Shown here: positions 1-6,937 of the stretch, piece by piece
How positions within the stretch are numbered: the first letter of the stretch is position 1
Layout: each line of letters starts with the position of its first letter
Assembly (NCBI GenBank): GCA_965373045.1
Contig: CBDVEQ010000138.1
Location: 1-7,123 of the forward strand
Direction of reading: 5' to 3'
DNA: 7,123 nucleotides
Source: DAOVDI01 sp965373045
Lineage (GTDB): Bacteria > Acidobacteriota > Aminicenantia > Aminicenantales > Aminicenantaceae
Notes under the pieces: generated by a model
What the model was told of the DNA's origin: nothing
Databases searched by the model: none
Seen by the model: the letters and a program-made list of their open reading frames with translations, nothing else
Program-made: the position numbers and the translations under genes

Positions 1-1140
1 ACCTTTTTCTTTGTCACCTATTTCCACTATTATGGGAAAGTATTTCCCATTTCTTTTTAGAAACACAATATTATCGCCTTTATCATCCAAAATGGCTTCT
101 TCAGGAAGGACAAGAGCCTTACTCTGATGATTCAGGGAGATTTTAATCTCAGCAAACATTCCTGGTTTGAGTTTAAAGTCTTTATTCTTCACTTCTGCCC
201 GGACTGTAATTGTCCGCGTCTCTTCATTTAGTACATCGCTGATATAGCTTGTTTTTCCCACGAATGTTTCTCCGGGATAAGCAGGAACAGAAACTTCAAC
301 TTTTTGTCCTATTCTTATTTTGGCTATGTCTTTTTCATAAATATCTGCATCGATACAAAGAAGAGTTGGATCCATTACGGTTAAGATTTCTGTTGTCTGG
401 TCTACCATTGCTCCCAGCACAACATTGATCTCGATGATTTTTCCGCTGATAGGAGCAAAGAGAGCGATAACAGGATTGATCTGGTGGATTTCAGCAATAA
501 CCTTTACTTGCTCCTCGGTAAATCCCAAAACGTGAAGTTTTTTCTCGGCTGCATTCATATTGGTTCCGGCAATCTTAAACTCTGCTTCGCGGGCAAGAAA
601 ATCTTTCTGGGCTCCTACTCCTCGATCAAAGAGCCTTTTTTGTCTTTCAAAGTTGACTTTGGCCAGTTCATGATCAGCCTGAGCCTTGTAAAATTCAGAT
701 TTGGCTGTCCCGACTTCTTCACTCTGGAGAGTGATAAGTTCCTGCCCAGTTTTAACCCAATCTCCTATTCTTATATGGATTCTGGAGATTCTGGCAGGGA
801 AGGCGTAGCTTACAACAGCCTTTTTTTGTGGGTGGGCTAAAACTTTTCCCAAGGCTTGAAGCTGCGATTTTAGTGGTTTTAGAGCGGCTTTAAGAGTTTC
901 TATTTTTACGGCTTTGTGTTCTTCTTCAGACAGCGTTACAAAATCGTCTTTTCCCCATGTTCTTTGGCCTGTTCTTTTACGTGCTCTTGCGGCCAGCCTT
1001 CCAAGGACTTGCCGGCTTTCTGGTTTTGTTTGAGCAATTTCTTTGTCCATTTTTTCTTCATGCGTTTTTGTCCTTGAACAGTTTATCCCAAACCCCATTA
1101 TTGAAATAATAAGAAATAAAAAGAAAAATTTCTTTATCAT
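1..1140 (-). CDS. RND efflux periplasmic adaptor (CzcB/CusB-type membrane fusion protein), partial at left edge
   Basis: This gene encodes the periplasmic adaptor that links an inner-membrane RND pump to the outer-membrane channel in a tripartite efflux system. The 380 visible codons run off the window edge, so the C-terminus is missing. Residues 1-20 are a hydrophobic signal segment followed by Cys21, possibly a lipoprotein although the lipobox (GINC) is poor. A basic linker spans about 22-65. A barrel-sandwich/lipoyl half-motif lies near 108-140 (PARISRIHIRIGDWVKTGQ), a helical hairpin near 142-210 and the second lipoyl half near 226-255 (APISGKIIEINVVLGAMV). The beta-barrel follows near 260-335, with VYEKD-like DIYEKDIAKIRIGQ and KPGMFAEI. 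The start ATG at 1138-1140 overlaps the upstream stop as ATGA and has AGGAG 7 bases upstream, which suggests translational coupling. No Met- or His-rich metal site was seen, so the substrate (metal cation or drug) is undetermined. The family call is firm. Confidence 0.93.
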   Translation of the reverse strand, partial: MIKKFFFLFLIISIMGFGINCSRTKTHEEKMDKEIAQTKPESRQVLGRLAARARKRTGQRTWGKDDFVTLSEEEHKAVKIETLKAALKPLKSQLQALGKVLAHPQKKAVVSYAFPARISRIHIRIGDWVKTGQELITLQSEEVGTAKSEFYKAQADHELAKVNFERQKRLFDRGVGAQKDFLAREAEFKIAGTNMNAAEKKLHVLGFTEEQVKVIAEIHQINPVIALFAPISGKIIEINVVLGAMVDQTTEILTVMDPTLLCIDADIYEKDIAKIRIGQKVEVSVPAYPGETFVGKTSYISDVLNEETRTITVRAEVKNKDFKLKPGMFAEIKISLNHQSKALVLPEEAILDDKGDNIVFLKRNGKYFPIIVEIGDKEKG

Positions 1141-2408
1141 TGTTCATCTCCTTCAAATTTTTGGCCGATTGATTTCTCTAGAGCAGCTAAAGCAACGCCA
1201 TAGTTATAGAGAGCATCTGCATAAGATTTTCTGGCTTCAATCAGAGTCCTGCGGGCTTCGATCAGCTCAATGGCGCCGATTTCCCCTTCCTGATAGCTAA
1301 AGAGAAACATGTTGTAGACTTCTTCTGCCTGGGTTAATATTTCATCTTCGAAGAGCTTAATCTGGTTACCGGAGGTAAGAGCGTTCATGTAAGCTTCTTC
1401 AACTTCTAAGGTGATGGAGTTTTTTAGATATTCAGTTTCCCTTTTCAGGGATTCGATGTTTGCTTGAGATTCAGCGATCTCTCCTTTTTTTGGCTGCCAG
1501 AAAAATAGGGGAATGGGAAAGGACAGGGTAACATCCCACCATTTTCCCTCTCCCTCAATGCGGTGTCTGGAAACTCCCAATTCGAAGTCTGGCAAGTAGC
1601 CTAAATAAGCCTGTTTTTTCGTGAGATTTTCTCTCTCTAAAGAAAAGTTAATTTTTTTTATCTCGGGGTGAAAAGACAAAGCTCTTTGTATTAACTCATC
1701 AAAATCAAGACTGGCGGAGGGCCTTTTTAACTTTCCTTTTATCTCGAGAGGTGTATATTTTTTCCGCGCTAATAGAAAATTTAACATAGCCTTTGCCAGT
1801 CTCACTTCATTGCTTGCTGATCTAACCTCGGTTGCGGCCTTCGAGGCTTCAACACGTGCTCTTAATACTTCAACTTTGGCCACATCCCCGGCGTCGAATT
1901 TCAGCTCGGCCTTTTTAAGGAAATCTTGAGAGAGTTCTAAATCCTGCTGGATATATTTGAGCTTTTCCTGGGAGAGGAGTAAACCATAGAAAGCCTGCTT
2001 TACCAGAAAAACAATATCGAGTTTTAGGAGTTCAATCTCTTGCAGAATTCCGTTTGACTCCTTGGAGGCGATTTTCCCTCTCAGATATCTTTTTCCGGGA
2101 AATTCAATTGATTGGCTTAAGCCAAAATAGGATTCCCCGGAATCTTTGAAGTTGAAGAATTTAGGCTGCAGATCCGAGTCATAAGATATGGAAGGCTGAG
2201 GCAGAGCTTTTGCCTGGTTAACACGTGCTAATGAGGCATAGTATTGCTGTTGGGAGGAAAGAATAAGCGGATTTTGCTGAAGGGCAAGGTATACACATTG
2301 TTCTAAGGTGAGTGCATCATTATTTGGTTCTAGAGGTTCTTGTCCTGATAGAGTGAATAAAAAGCATAAAGTCATCAAGATTATTATCGGGAATATTTTT
2401 CTTATCAT
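1137..2408 (-). CDS. TolC/CzcC-family outer-membrane efflux protein
   Basis: This is the outer-membrane channel of the tripartite efflux system, expected to form a trimeric beta-barrel with a long alpha-helical periplasmic tunnel. The 423 residues match the family's usual length. A Sec signal peptide covers about 1-22 (IRK, then a hydrophobic core, with probable cleavage near SGQ). Two outer-membrane-efflux repeats follow, about 33-216 and 235-415. The first opens with LTLEQCVYLALQQNP and contains a CzcC-like block, LSQSIEFPGKRYLRGKIASKE split around residues 98-117. The second has FHPEIKKINFSLERE and a Gly/Pro-rich strand segment (VTLSFPIPLFFWQPKKGEI). Coiled-coil-rich helices with Ala/Leu/Glu heptads fill both halves. 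AGGAGG at 2413-2418 lies 4 bases before the ATG and fixes the start. The stop overlaps the adaptor start (ATGA), so the two genes are probably translated together. Its substrate cannot be read from the sequence. Confidence 0.94.
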   Translation of the reverse strand: MIRKIFPIIILMTLCFLFTLSGQEPLEPNNDALTLEQCVYLALQQNPLILSSQQQYYASLARVNQAKALPQPSISYDSDLQPKFFNFKDSGESYFGLSQSIEFPGKRYLRGKIASKESNGILQEIELLKLDIVFLVKQAFYGLLLSQEKLKYIQQDLELSQDFLKKAELKFDAGDVAKVEVLRARVEASKAATEVRSASNEVRLAKAMLNFLLARKKYTPLEIKGKLKRPSASLDFDELIQRALSFHPEIKKINFSLERENLTKKQAYLGYLPDFELGVSRHRIEGEGKWWDVTLSFPIPLFFWQPKKGEIAESQANIESLKRETEYLKNSITLEVEEAYMNALTSGNQIKLFEDEILTQAEEVYNMFLFSYQEGEIGAIELIEARRTLIEARKSYADALYNYGVALAALEKSIGQKFEGDEQ

Positions 2409-2412
2409 TTGA

Positions 2413-2418
2413 CCTCCT
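2413..2418 (-). promoter_or_regulatory. Strong ribosome binding site of the outer-membrane factor gene
   Basis: The minus strand reads AGGAGG, then TCAA, then ATG. This near-perfect Shine-Dalgarno sequence decides the start of the outer-membrane factor. It suggests independent, strong initiation rather than coupling to the small gene 72 bases upstream. Confidence 0.8.
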
Positions 2419-2480
2419 CAAAATATAGATGGAAATAACCAGAGAAGATTGAACCTCTTGGCTTTGTAAAGAGAAGAGAT

Positions 2481-2759
2481 TTAGCTTTGAGGGTGGTCTC
2501 GGGAGTTGGGATGGATGAAAAATGTTTGTTGGTAATTAAAAGATTCAAATATTCTTAGTCTGTCTAGAAGAAGGAGCTGCGGGAGGTGGAAAGAGTGAAT
2601 CTGGCTGGTGGTTAAGGAAGAATTCAAGAAGTTACAGGCCGGGCAATTATCGTTTTCTGTGAGAGTTTTTTCAGTATATAAAAAGTTTATGAATAGTGTT
2701 ACAGCCAGAAAAGTAAAGAGTAAGATTATGTTGTAGTATTTCCTATGCTTCTTAAACAT
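2481..2759 (-). CDS. Small membrane-anchored/exported CPxC-motif protein of the efflux operon
   Basis: This is a 92-residue protein whose function I do not recognise. A basic N-terminus (FKKHRK) precedes one hydrophobic segment at about 10-28, which could be a signal peptide or a membrane anchor. A CPAC motif (Cys39 and Cys42) follows, then a Leu-rich stretch and a polar tail ending NSRDHPQS. Short exported proteins with a CPxC motif and a similar RxPP-like tail are sometimes found ahead of RND metal-efflux genes. I recall that pattern only generally and could not check it. The two Cys could bind a metal or be redox-active. I chose ATG 2757-2759 because AAAGGA (2764-2769) lies just upstream and the predicted promoter would start transcription near 2770. 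The upstream in-frame ATG at 2811-2813 would lie before that promoter and has no good ribosome site. A 72-base gap separates it from the outer-membrane factor on the same strand, so it is probably the first gene of the operon. Confidence 0.68.
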   Translation of the reverse strand: MFKKHRKYYNIILLFTFLAVTLFINFLYTEKTLTENDNCPACNFLNSSLTTSQIHSFHLPQLLLLDRLRIFESFNYQQTFFIHPNSRDHPQS

Positions 2760-2776
2760 ATAATCCTTTGTGCGAT

Positions 2777-2806
2777 AATATACAAAAAAATGGATAAAAA
2801 AGTCAA
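2777..2806 (-). promoter_or_regulatory. Predicted sigma70-type promoter of the efflux operon
   Basis: On the minus strand a -35 box TTGACT (2801-2806) and a -10 box TATATT (2777-2782) each match 5 of 6 consensus bases and are 18 bases apart. Transcription would begin near 2770, about ten bases before the small CPxC gene, leaving just enough room for its AAAGGA ribosome site. The region is AT-rich, so chance matches are possible. Confidence 0.5.
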
Positions 2807-2878
2807 ACTCCATATAATTTTCTATTCCTATAAGGTTTGCACGGAAAATAGATTTGATGAATATTAAATATTATATTT

Positions 2879-2907
2879 TTGGATAAATTAATGAATATGG
2901 ATATAAT
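2879..2907 (+). promoter_or_regulatory. Predicted promoter of the carbon-nitrogen hydrolase gene
   Basis: A perfect -10 box TATAAT (2902-2907) lies 17 bases downstream of a weaker -35 box TTGGAT (2879-2884, 4 of 6). Transcription would start near 2914, giving a leader of about 34 bases. The gene has AAGGA at 2939-2943, just before the ATG. The site lies in the 188-base divergent region between the efflux operon and the hydrolase. AT-richness raises the chance of a false match. Confidence 0.5.
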
Positions 2908-2947
2908 CATTTTTTAGCTTGAAAAAAATGTATAGAGTAAGGACAAA

Positions 2948-3793
2948 ATGAGTAATTTGGTTAAACTAGCATTAATTCAACAACACGCTGTGGCAGATAA
3001 GGAAGATAATCTTTTCAGGAGTATTAAAGCATTCGAGTATGCTGCCATAAAAGGCGCTAAGATAATAGCTTTTCCTGAACTTTCTTTTACTACTTTTTAT
3101 CCCCAAAAACCTGCATCAGGTAGCACACTGGAACTATCGGAACCAATCCCCGGACCTGCAACCGATGTTTTTTGTGAACTGGCAAAAAAATGGCAGGTTG
3201 TTGTAGTTCTAAATCTATTTGAAAGAATAGGTGATAAAACCTTTGATTCCTCCCCTGTTATTGATACAGATGGAACAATTCTGGGAATTACACGAATGGT
3301 TCATATTATTGAGGCTCCCTGTTTTTTTGAGCAGGGGTATTATACTCCAGGAGATGGGAAAAACCTTGTTTTTGATACAGCAGTATGTAAAATAGGAGTA
3401 TGTATATGTTATGACCGTCATTTTCCTGAATATATGCGGATTCTAGGACTTATGGGAGCAGAGCTTGTTATAATTCCGCAGGCAGGCGCAAAAGATGAAT
3501 GGCCTGCTGGTTTGTTTGAATGTGAAATGCAGGTTGCTGGATTCCAGAACGGATATTTTACTGCTTTATGTAATAGAGTAGGCCAGGAAGAGGATATTTA
3601 TTTTGAGGGCAAATCATTTATCACATCACCTGACGGTAGGATTATCTCACAGGCACCCGAGGGAGAGGATTTTATTTTAATATCAGAAATCAACTTAGAC
3701 GAAATAAAAAACTCTCCTGCAAAGTCATATTTTATTGCTGACAGGCGGCCAGATCTTTATTCTTTATGGTTTAACAAGAATAACAAGGCTTAA
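2948..3793 (+). CDS. Carbon-nitrogen hydrolase (nitrilase superfamily), catalytic Lys position replaced by Met
   Basis: The 281 residues are the usual size for a one-domain nitrilase-superfamily amidase. These cytoplasmic enzymes hydrolyse amides, N-carbamoyl compounds or nitriles through Glu, Lys and Cys. Landmarks in order are LALIQQHAV at the first strand, AFPELSF with Glu44, the FDSSPVIDTDGTILG block at about 99-113, FFEQGYYTPGD with the second Glu (Glu128), and ICYDRHFPEYMR with the nucleophile Cys154. PQAG and the FQNGYFTALCNRVG block follow. The best match in layout is to N-carbamoylputrescine amidase/beta-ureidopropionase-like members. Where most relatives have YRKxHI, this protein has TRMVHI, so Met117 occupies the catalytic Lys position. 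The substrate is therefore unknown, and a non-hydrolytic or altered role is possible. It appears to be transcribed alone. It is AT-rich like the efflux genes, unlike its downstream neighbour. Confidence 0.92.
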   Translation: MSNLVKLALIQQHAVADKEDNLFRSIKAFEYAAIKGAKIIAFPELSFTTFYPQKPASGSTLELSEPIPGPATDVFCELAKKWQVVVVLNLFERIGDKTFDSSPVIDTDGTILGITRMVHIIEAPCFFEQGYYTPGDGKNLVFDTAVCKIGVCICYDRHFPEYMRILGLMGAELVIIPQAGAKDEWPAGLFECEMQVAGFQNGYFTALCNRVGQEEDIYFEGKSFITSPDGRIISQAPEGEDFILISEINLDEIKNSPAKSYFIADRRPDLYSLWFNKNNKA

Positions 3794-3881
3794 CTTTCAC
3801 CCATATATTCACATTCTCATCACCGACGTTTTCAATAAATCGGAATGAAGGAAAATTGTGGGATTTTTAGAACATACATTG

Positions 3882-3888
3882 AGGGAGG
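3882..3888 (+). promoter_or_regulatory. Ribosome binding site of the propeller gene
   Basis: GGGAGGT lies about nine bases before the ATG at 3898. It supports this start, which also gives a well-formed signal peptide. I found no convincing promoter boxes in the 104 bases after the hydrolase gene and no hairpin terminator, so read-through from the hydrolase transcript cannot be excluded. Confidence 0.6.
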
Positions 3889-3897
3889 TCAAAACCT

Positions 3898-6525
3898 ATG
3901 AAAGCTAGAAGTTTATTTTTCTGCATATTTCTGTCCCTTGTTATCGGGGCGCAACTTTTAATTTGGGCACAGGAGGAGAAAAGCCCACTTCTGGGTTCAT
4001 GGCAACAGTACCTGAAGATGAAAAAAACTTCCACGTTTGGCCTCAAGTGGATTTCACTCGGACCCGTCATGAACTCGGCAAGGGTGGAGGCTGTCCAATG
4101 TGATCCTGCCCATCCCGGAACATGGTATGTGGCTTTTGGCTCGGGCAACCTTTGGAAGACCACCAACCATGGTTTGACCTGGAAGCCGATCTTCGAAAAC
4201 CAATCGACCCTCGGTATCGGGGACATTGCTCTCGCACCTTCCAATCCCGATATCATCTGGCTGGGGTCGGGGGAAAGCCTAAAAAAACCGAGGAATTTCA
4301 CGATGCCGGGCACGGGTGTGTTTCGCTCGGATGATGGCGGGGAAACTTGGCGGAATACCGGACTTCCCGATTCCTTTCACATCGGGGAGATTGCTGTACA
4401 TCCGAAAAACCCCGATATTGTTTTTGTCGCCGTGCAGGGCCATTTCTGGTCCACTAATGAGAACCGGGGTTTGTACAGGACGATCGACGGAGGAAAGACA
4501 TGGGAGCATGTCCTTTATGTGAACGAACGAACAGGAGCCAATGATGTGGTGATCTCCCCTTCCAATCCGGACGTCATCTATGTATCGATGTGGGAAAACA
4601 ATCCTGGGATCTGCGGGAAAGAAAGCGGCGTTTACAGGAGCAGCGACGGAGGAAAAATTTGGAACAGGCTGAGGGGTGGTCTTCCCGACGGGCCAAAAAC
4701 GGGAAGGATCGGCCTGGCCGTTTCCTGGAGTAATCCGGATAAAGCCTACGCCCTGGTGGATAACCTGAACAAAAAAAACAGGCTTTATGCTGAAGTTTAC
4801 CGGACACTGGATGGGGGCCAAACCTGGAAGAGAACACACACAGACGAGCTCCACATCTTCTCGAGAATAGGGTGGTATTTTACCGATTGTTATGTGAATC
4901 CTCAGGATGATGATGAGATCTTTGGACTGGGTGTGAGAGTAGCGCATAGCTTAGTTTTTGTCAAGACATTTGTATTGATCGGCGGGGATGTTTTCCACTT
5001 TTTTCCCAACCAGGCTGAAGTCCTGCATCTGGATCACTGTGAGATGTGGATCAATCCGGAAAATCCTGATCATCTGGCCCTAGGAAACGATGGGGGCCTG
5101 TATGTCAGCTATGATAAGGGCAAGTCCTGGATGCATCACAACAACATACCGGCAGGTGAATTTTATGACATTTCCGTCGACAATCAGGATCCGTATTATA
5201 TCTACGGGGGCACACAAGATGATTCGTCAGTGTACGGACCGGCCAAGGAGTGGAATTCCAAATACCAGGATGAGTGGAGGTATGTCTGGCTCGATGCCTG
5301 GGCAGGTGGAGACGGCTGTTACACGATGGCCGACCCTCTGGATCCGAACATCGTGTATACTTCGAGCCAGAACGGAGGAATATTCCGGAAGGATATGCGA
5401 GCCGACCGCTCTGTTAGGATACGGCCACGACTGCCCAAGGAACACAAAGGAAGGCTGAACTATAATTTTGTTACACCGTACATTATTTCCCAGCACAATC
5501 CATTAACCCTGTATCATGCCGGCAACTACATCTTCAAAAGCCTTAATAGAGGGGATTCCTGGCGGTTGATCAGTCCGGACCTGTCCCAGTCGGCATTCAA
5601 GGAGAAAAAATCGGTTGCCGCAGGTGCCATCGCAGAGTCCCCATTTGAACCGGGAGTTCTTTTTGTGGGAACGGATAGGGGAGCTTTCTGGGTAACACAG
5701 GATGACGGGAAAAATTGGACGGAGTTTTCTGAGGGATTGTCCAATGGGTATATCCGGAGCATCTGTCCGTCACGATTCATCAAATCTCGGGTGTACGTGG
5801 CTGTAACAGGGATCAACTATGATGACCTGAGGAACTACCTGTACGTCTCGGAAAATTATGGGAAAACCTGGCGATCGATCGTTGCCAACCTTCCCGATGA
5901 GGTTGCCTATGTCATCCTTGAGGATCCGGTCAATGAAAACATCCTTTATGCCGGGCTTTACAGGGGAGTCTACATATCGGTGGACAGGGGAAAGAGCTGG
6001 TCCCTGTTGGGTCCCAATATGGCTGCCACGGCCATTTCCGATCTCGTCATCCAGGAGAGAGAGATGGACCTTGTGGCAGGAACCCATGGGAGAGGAATAT
6101 ACAAGATGAATATCCGAGCGATTCAGGAGGCTTTTAAGAAAGGCATCCCTAAGGCTCCTATTCTTTTTGATGTGCCGGTCGCACGATTACCGTGGATCAA
6201 CGACACCCATCGGGACCCAAGGATGAGGACGGCTGAAAAGGTCCCGATTACTTTTTACCTTATGAATTATACATACGTTGAAGTTCGAGTTATTGATGAG
6301 ACAGGGAAAACGATCTGGTCGAAAATGTCTAAAGGCCAAAAAGGTTTTAATCAATACAGGTGGAACCTTGTTGCCAAAAGAGCGAACAGCCCACAGCCTT
6401 ATTTCACGCGCTATTTAGAATTTGCTCCGCCGGGCAAGTACAAGATCCAAATTGTTGGAGAAGGCGTCGACCTGACGAAAGAACTCACCATCATCCGCCG
6501 CACATGGCCTATCAGGAAGTTTTGA
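3898..6525 (+). CDS. Exported Asp-box (BNR/sortilin-VPS10-like) beta-propeller protein with C-terminal beta-sandwich
   Basis: This 875-residue secreted or surface protein has a Sec signal at about 1-24 (KAR, hydrophobic core, WAQE). Ten clear Asp-boxes (S/T-x-D/N-x-G-x-x-W) start near residues 88, 144, 195, 248, 303, 404, 548, 600, 651 and 694. A degenerate eleventh sits at 351-358. The spacing suggests two stacked propellers over about 45-740, as in GH74 xyloglucanases and sortilin-like proteins. Other conserved-looking blocks are HLDHCEMWINPENPDHLALGNDGG split around 377-400, GGTQDD near 437 and GGDGCYTMADP near 470-480. Residues about 780-866 (VEVRVIDETGKTIW, then GFNQYRWNL and PPGKYKIQI) resemble a FlgD-type Ig-like domain, a common cell-surface attachment module. 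Such proteins are often annotated as glycosyl hydrolases without proof, and I cannot identify catalytic residues. GGGAGG nine or so bases upstream supports the start. It has higher GC than the genes to its left. Confidence 0.9.
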   Translation: MKARSLFFCIFLSLVIGAQLLIWAQEEKSPLLGSWQQYLKMKKTSTFGLKWISLGPVMNSARVEAVQCDPAHPGTWYVAFGSGNLWKTTNHGLTWKPIFENQSTLGIGDIALAPSNPDIIWLGSGESLKKPRNFTMPGTGVFRSDDGGETWRNTGLPDSFHIGEIAVHPKNPDIVFVAVQGHFWSTNENRGLYRTIDGGKTWEHVLYVNERTGANDVVISPSNPDVIYVSMWENNPGICGKESGVYRSSDGGKIWNRLRGGLPDGPKTGRIGLAVSWSNPDKAYALVDNLNKKNRLYAEVYRTLDGGQTWKRTHTDELHIFSRIGWYFTDCYVNPQDDDEIFGLGVRVAHSLVFVKTFVLIGGDVFHFFPNQAEVLHLDHCEMWINPENPDHLALGNDGGLYVSYDKGKSWMHHNNIPAGEFYDISVDNQDPYYIYGGTQDDSSVYGPAKEWNSKYQDEWRYVWLDAWAGGDGCYTMADPLDPNIVYTSSQNGGIFRKDMRADRSVRIRPRLPKEHKGRLNYNFVTPYIISQHNPLTLYHAGNYIFKSLNRGDSWRLISPDLSQSAFKEKKSVAAGAIAESPFEPGVLFVGTDRGAFWVTQDDGKNWTEFSEGLSNGYIRSICPSRFIKSRVYVAVTGINYDDLRNYLYVSENYGKTWRSIVANLPDEVAYVILEDPVNENILYAGLYRGVYISVDRGKSWSLLGPNMAATAISDLVIQEREMDLVAGTHGRGIYKMNIRAIQEAFKKGIPKAPILFDVPVARLPWINDTHRDPRMRTAEKVPITFYLMNYTYVEVRVIDETGKTIWSKMSKGQKGFNQYRWNLVAKRANSPQPYFTRYLEFAPPGKYKIQIVGEGVDLTKELTIIRRTWPIRKF

Positions 6526-6548
6526 TGGCCGGCATTCCCAAGCCGTCC

Positions 6549-6577
6549 TTGACATCTTTTTTATCCTGACTTATATT
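6549..6577 (+). promoter_or_regulatory. Near-consensus sigma70-type promoter of the sulfur-carrier/AOR operon
   Basis: The -35 box TTGACA (6549-6554) is a perfect match. The -10 box TATATT (6572-6577) matches 5 of 6 bases, and the spacer is exactly 17 bases. Transcription would begin near 6584, leaving a leader of roughly 105 bases before the sulfur-carrier gene. It lies 24 bases after the propeller stop codon, which argues that the genes to the right form a separate operon. This is the best promoter match in the window. Confidence 0.65.
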
Positions 6578-6651
6578 TCCCAACTATGATCGATGAGAAA
6601 ATTGAGACATAGATACTCACTCAACTAGCAAAGCAGAAAAGGAAATTCATT

Positions 6652-6693
6652 ATGTTGAGGGCAAGTCCTAGCCGTGCTAAAATAAGCGCATGA
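6652..6693 (+). CDS. Possible 13-residue leader peptide coupled to the sulfur-carrier gene
   Basis: A 13-codon ORF (MLRASPSRAKISA) begins at ATG 6652 and ends with TGA at 6691-6693, overlapping the ATG of the next gene as ATGA. It has a good ribosome site, AAGGA, ending eight bases before its ATG. The downstream gene has no visible Shine-Dalgarno sequence of its own. This arrangement suggests that ribosomes finishing the leader re-initiate on the sulfur-carrier gene. The peptide has no recognisable domain. It could be a regulatory leader or simply a landing site. A chance short ORF remains possible. Confidence 0.4.
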   Translation: MLRASPSRAKISA

Positions 6694-6929
6694 AAGTGAT
6701 CATCAGACTGATCGCCAGTTATCGCAAGCTACTCCCCCCCGGCATAAATGGCAGCTCAATCGAAGTAGATATCCCTCGCGGCACAACCATCGCGGGATTG
6801 ATGACTCAATTTGATGTTCCGCTCACAAAAGATAGCGTCATTGTCGTCAACGGATTGACTGTTGATTGGAACACCGTCCTCACCGAGGGTGATGAAGTCA
6901 GTGCGTTTTCGGTGATGGCCGGTGGCTAA
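6690..6929 (+). CDS. MoaD/ThiS-family ubiquitin-like sulfur carrier protein
   Basis: The 79 residues form a typical small beta-grasp sulfur carrier. The start MKVIIRLIASYRKLLP matches the first strand of MoaD. The middle DIPRGTTIAGLMTQFDVP matches the strand-helix region, and VIVVNGLTVDWNTVLTEGDEVSAFSVMAGG holds the late strands and the C-terminal Gly78-Gly79. In this family the terminal Gly is adenylated by a MoeB/ThiF-like enzyme and then carries sulfur as a thiocarboxylate, to molybdopterin (MoaD) or the thiamin thiazole (ThiS). Location before an AOR-family gene favours the pterin role for a tungsten or molybdenum cofactor. The gene lacks a clear ribosome site and may depend on the overlapping leader ORF. 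MoaD and ThiS cannot be separated with certainty from sequence alone. Confidence 0.88.
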   Translation: MKVIIRLIASYRKLLPPGINGSSIEVDIPRGTTIAGLMTQFDVPLTKDSVIVVNGLTVDWNTVLTEGDEVSAFSVMAGG

Positions 6930-6937
6930 GTAAATTA

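Noticed and set aside
484..840. Open frame of 118 codons on the plus strand
   Set aside because: It lies antisense to the adaptor gene, whose lipoyl and hairpin motifs clearly define the coding strand.
2760..2813. Longer N-terminal version of the small CPxC protein starting at 2813
   Set aside because: It lacks a ribosome site, would lie upstream of the predicted transcription start, and adds residues before an ordinary basic-plus-hydrophobic signal start.
2860..2872. AT palindrome (two AATATT units separated by one A) before the hydrolase promoter
   Set aside because: AATATT is itself symmetrical and the region is very AT-rich, so such a pattern is expected by chance. No regulator could be tied to it.
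3817..3841. CCGA/TCGG hairpin after the hydrolase gene as a terminator
   Set aside because: The stem has only four base pairs with a long loop and no following U-tract.
4279..4947. Open frame of 222 codons on the minus strand inside the propeller gene
   Set aside because: It is antisense to well-conserved Asp-box coding sequence, has no ribosome site or recognisable domain, and other antisense frames in the same gene are similarly open, which is typical of this codon usage.
6578..6689. Molybdenum/tungsten-cofactor riboswitch in the leader
   Set aside because: I could not find the multi-stem layout of the known Moco RNA motif, and the leader is short for it.
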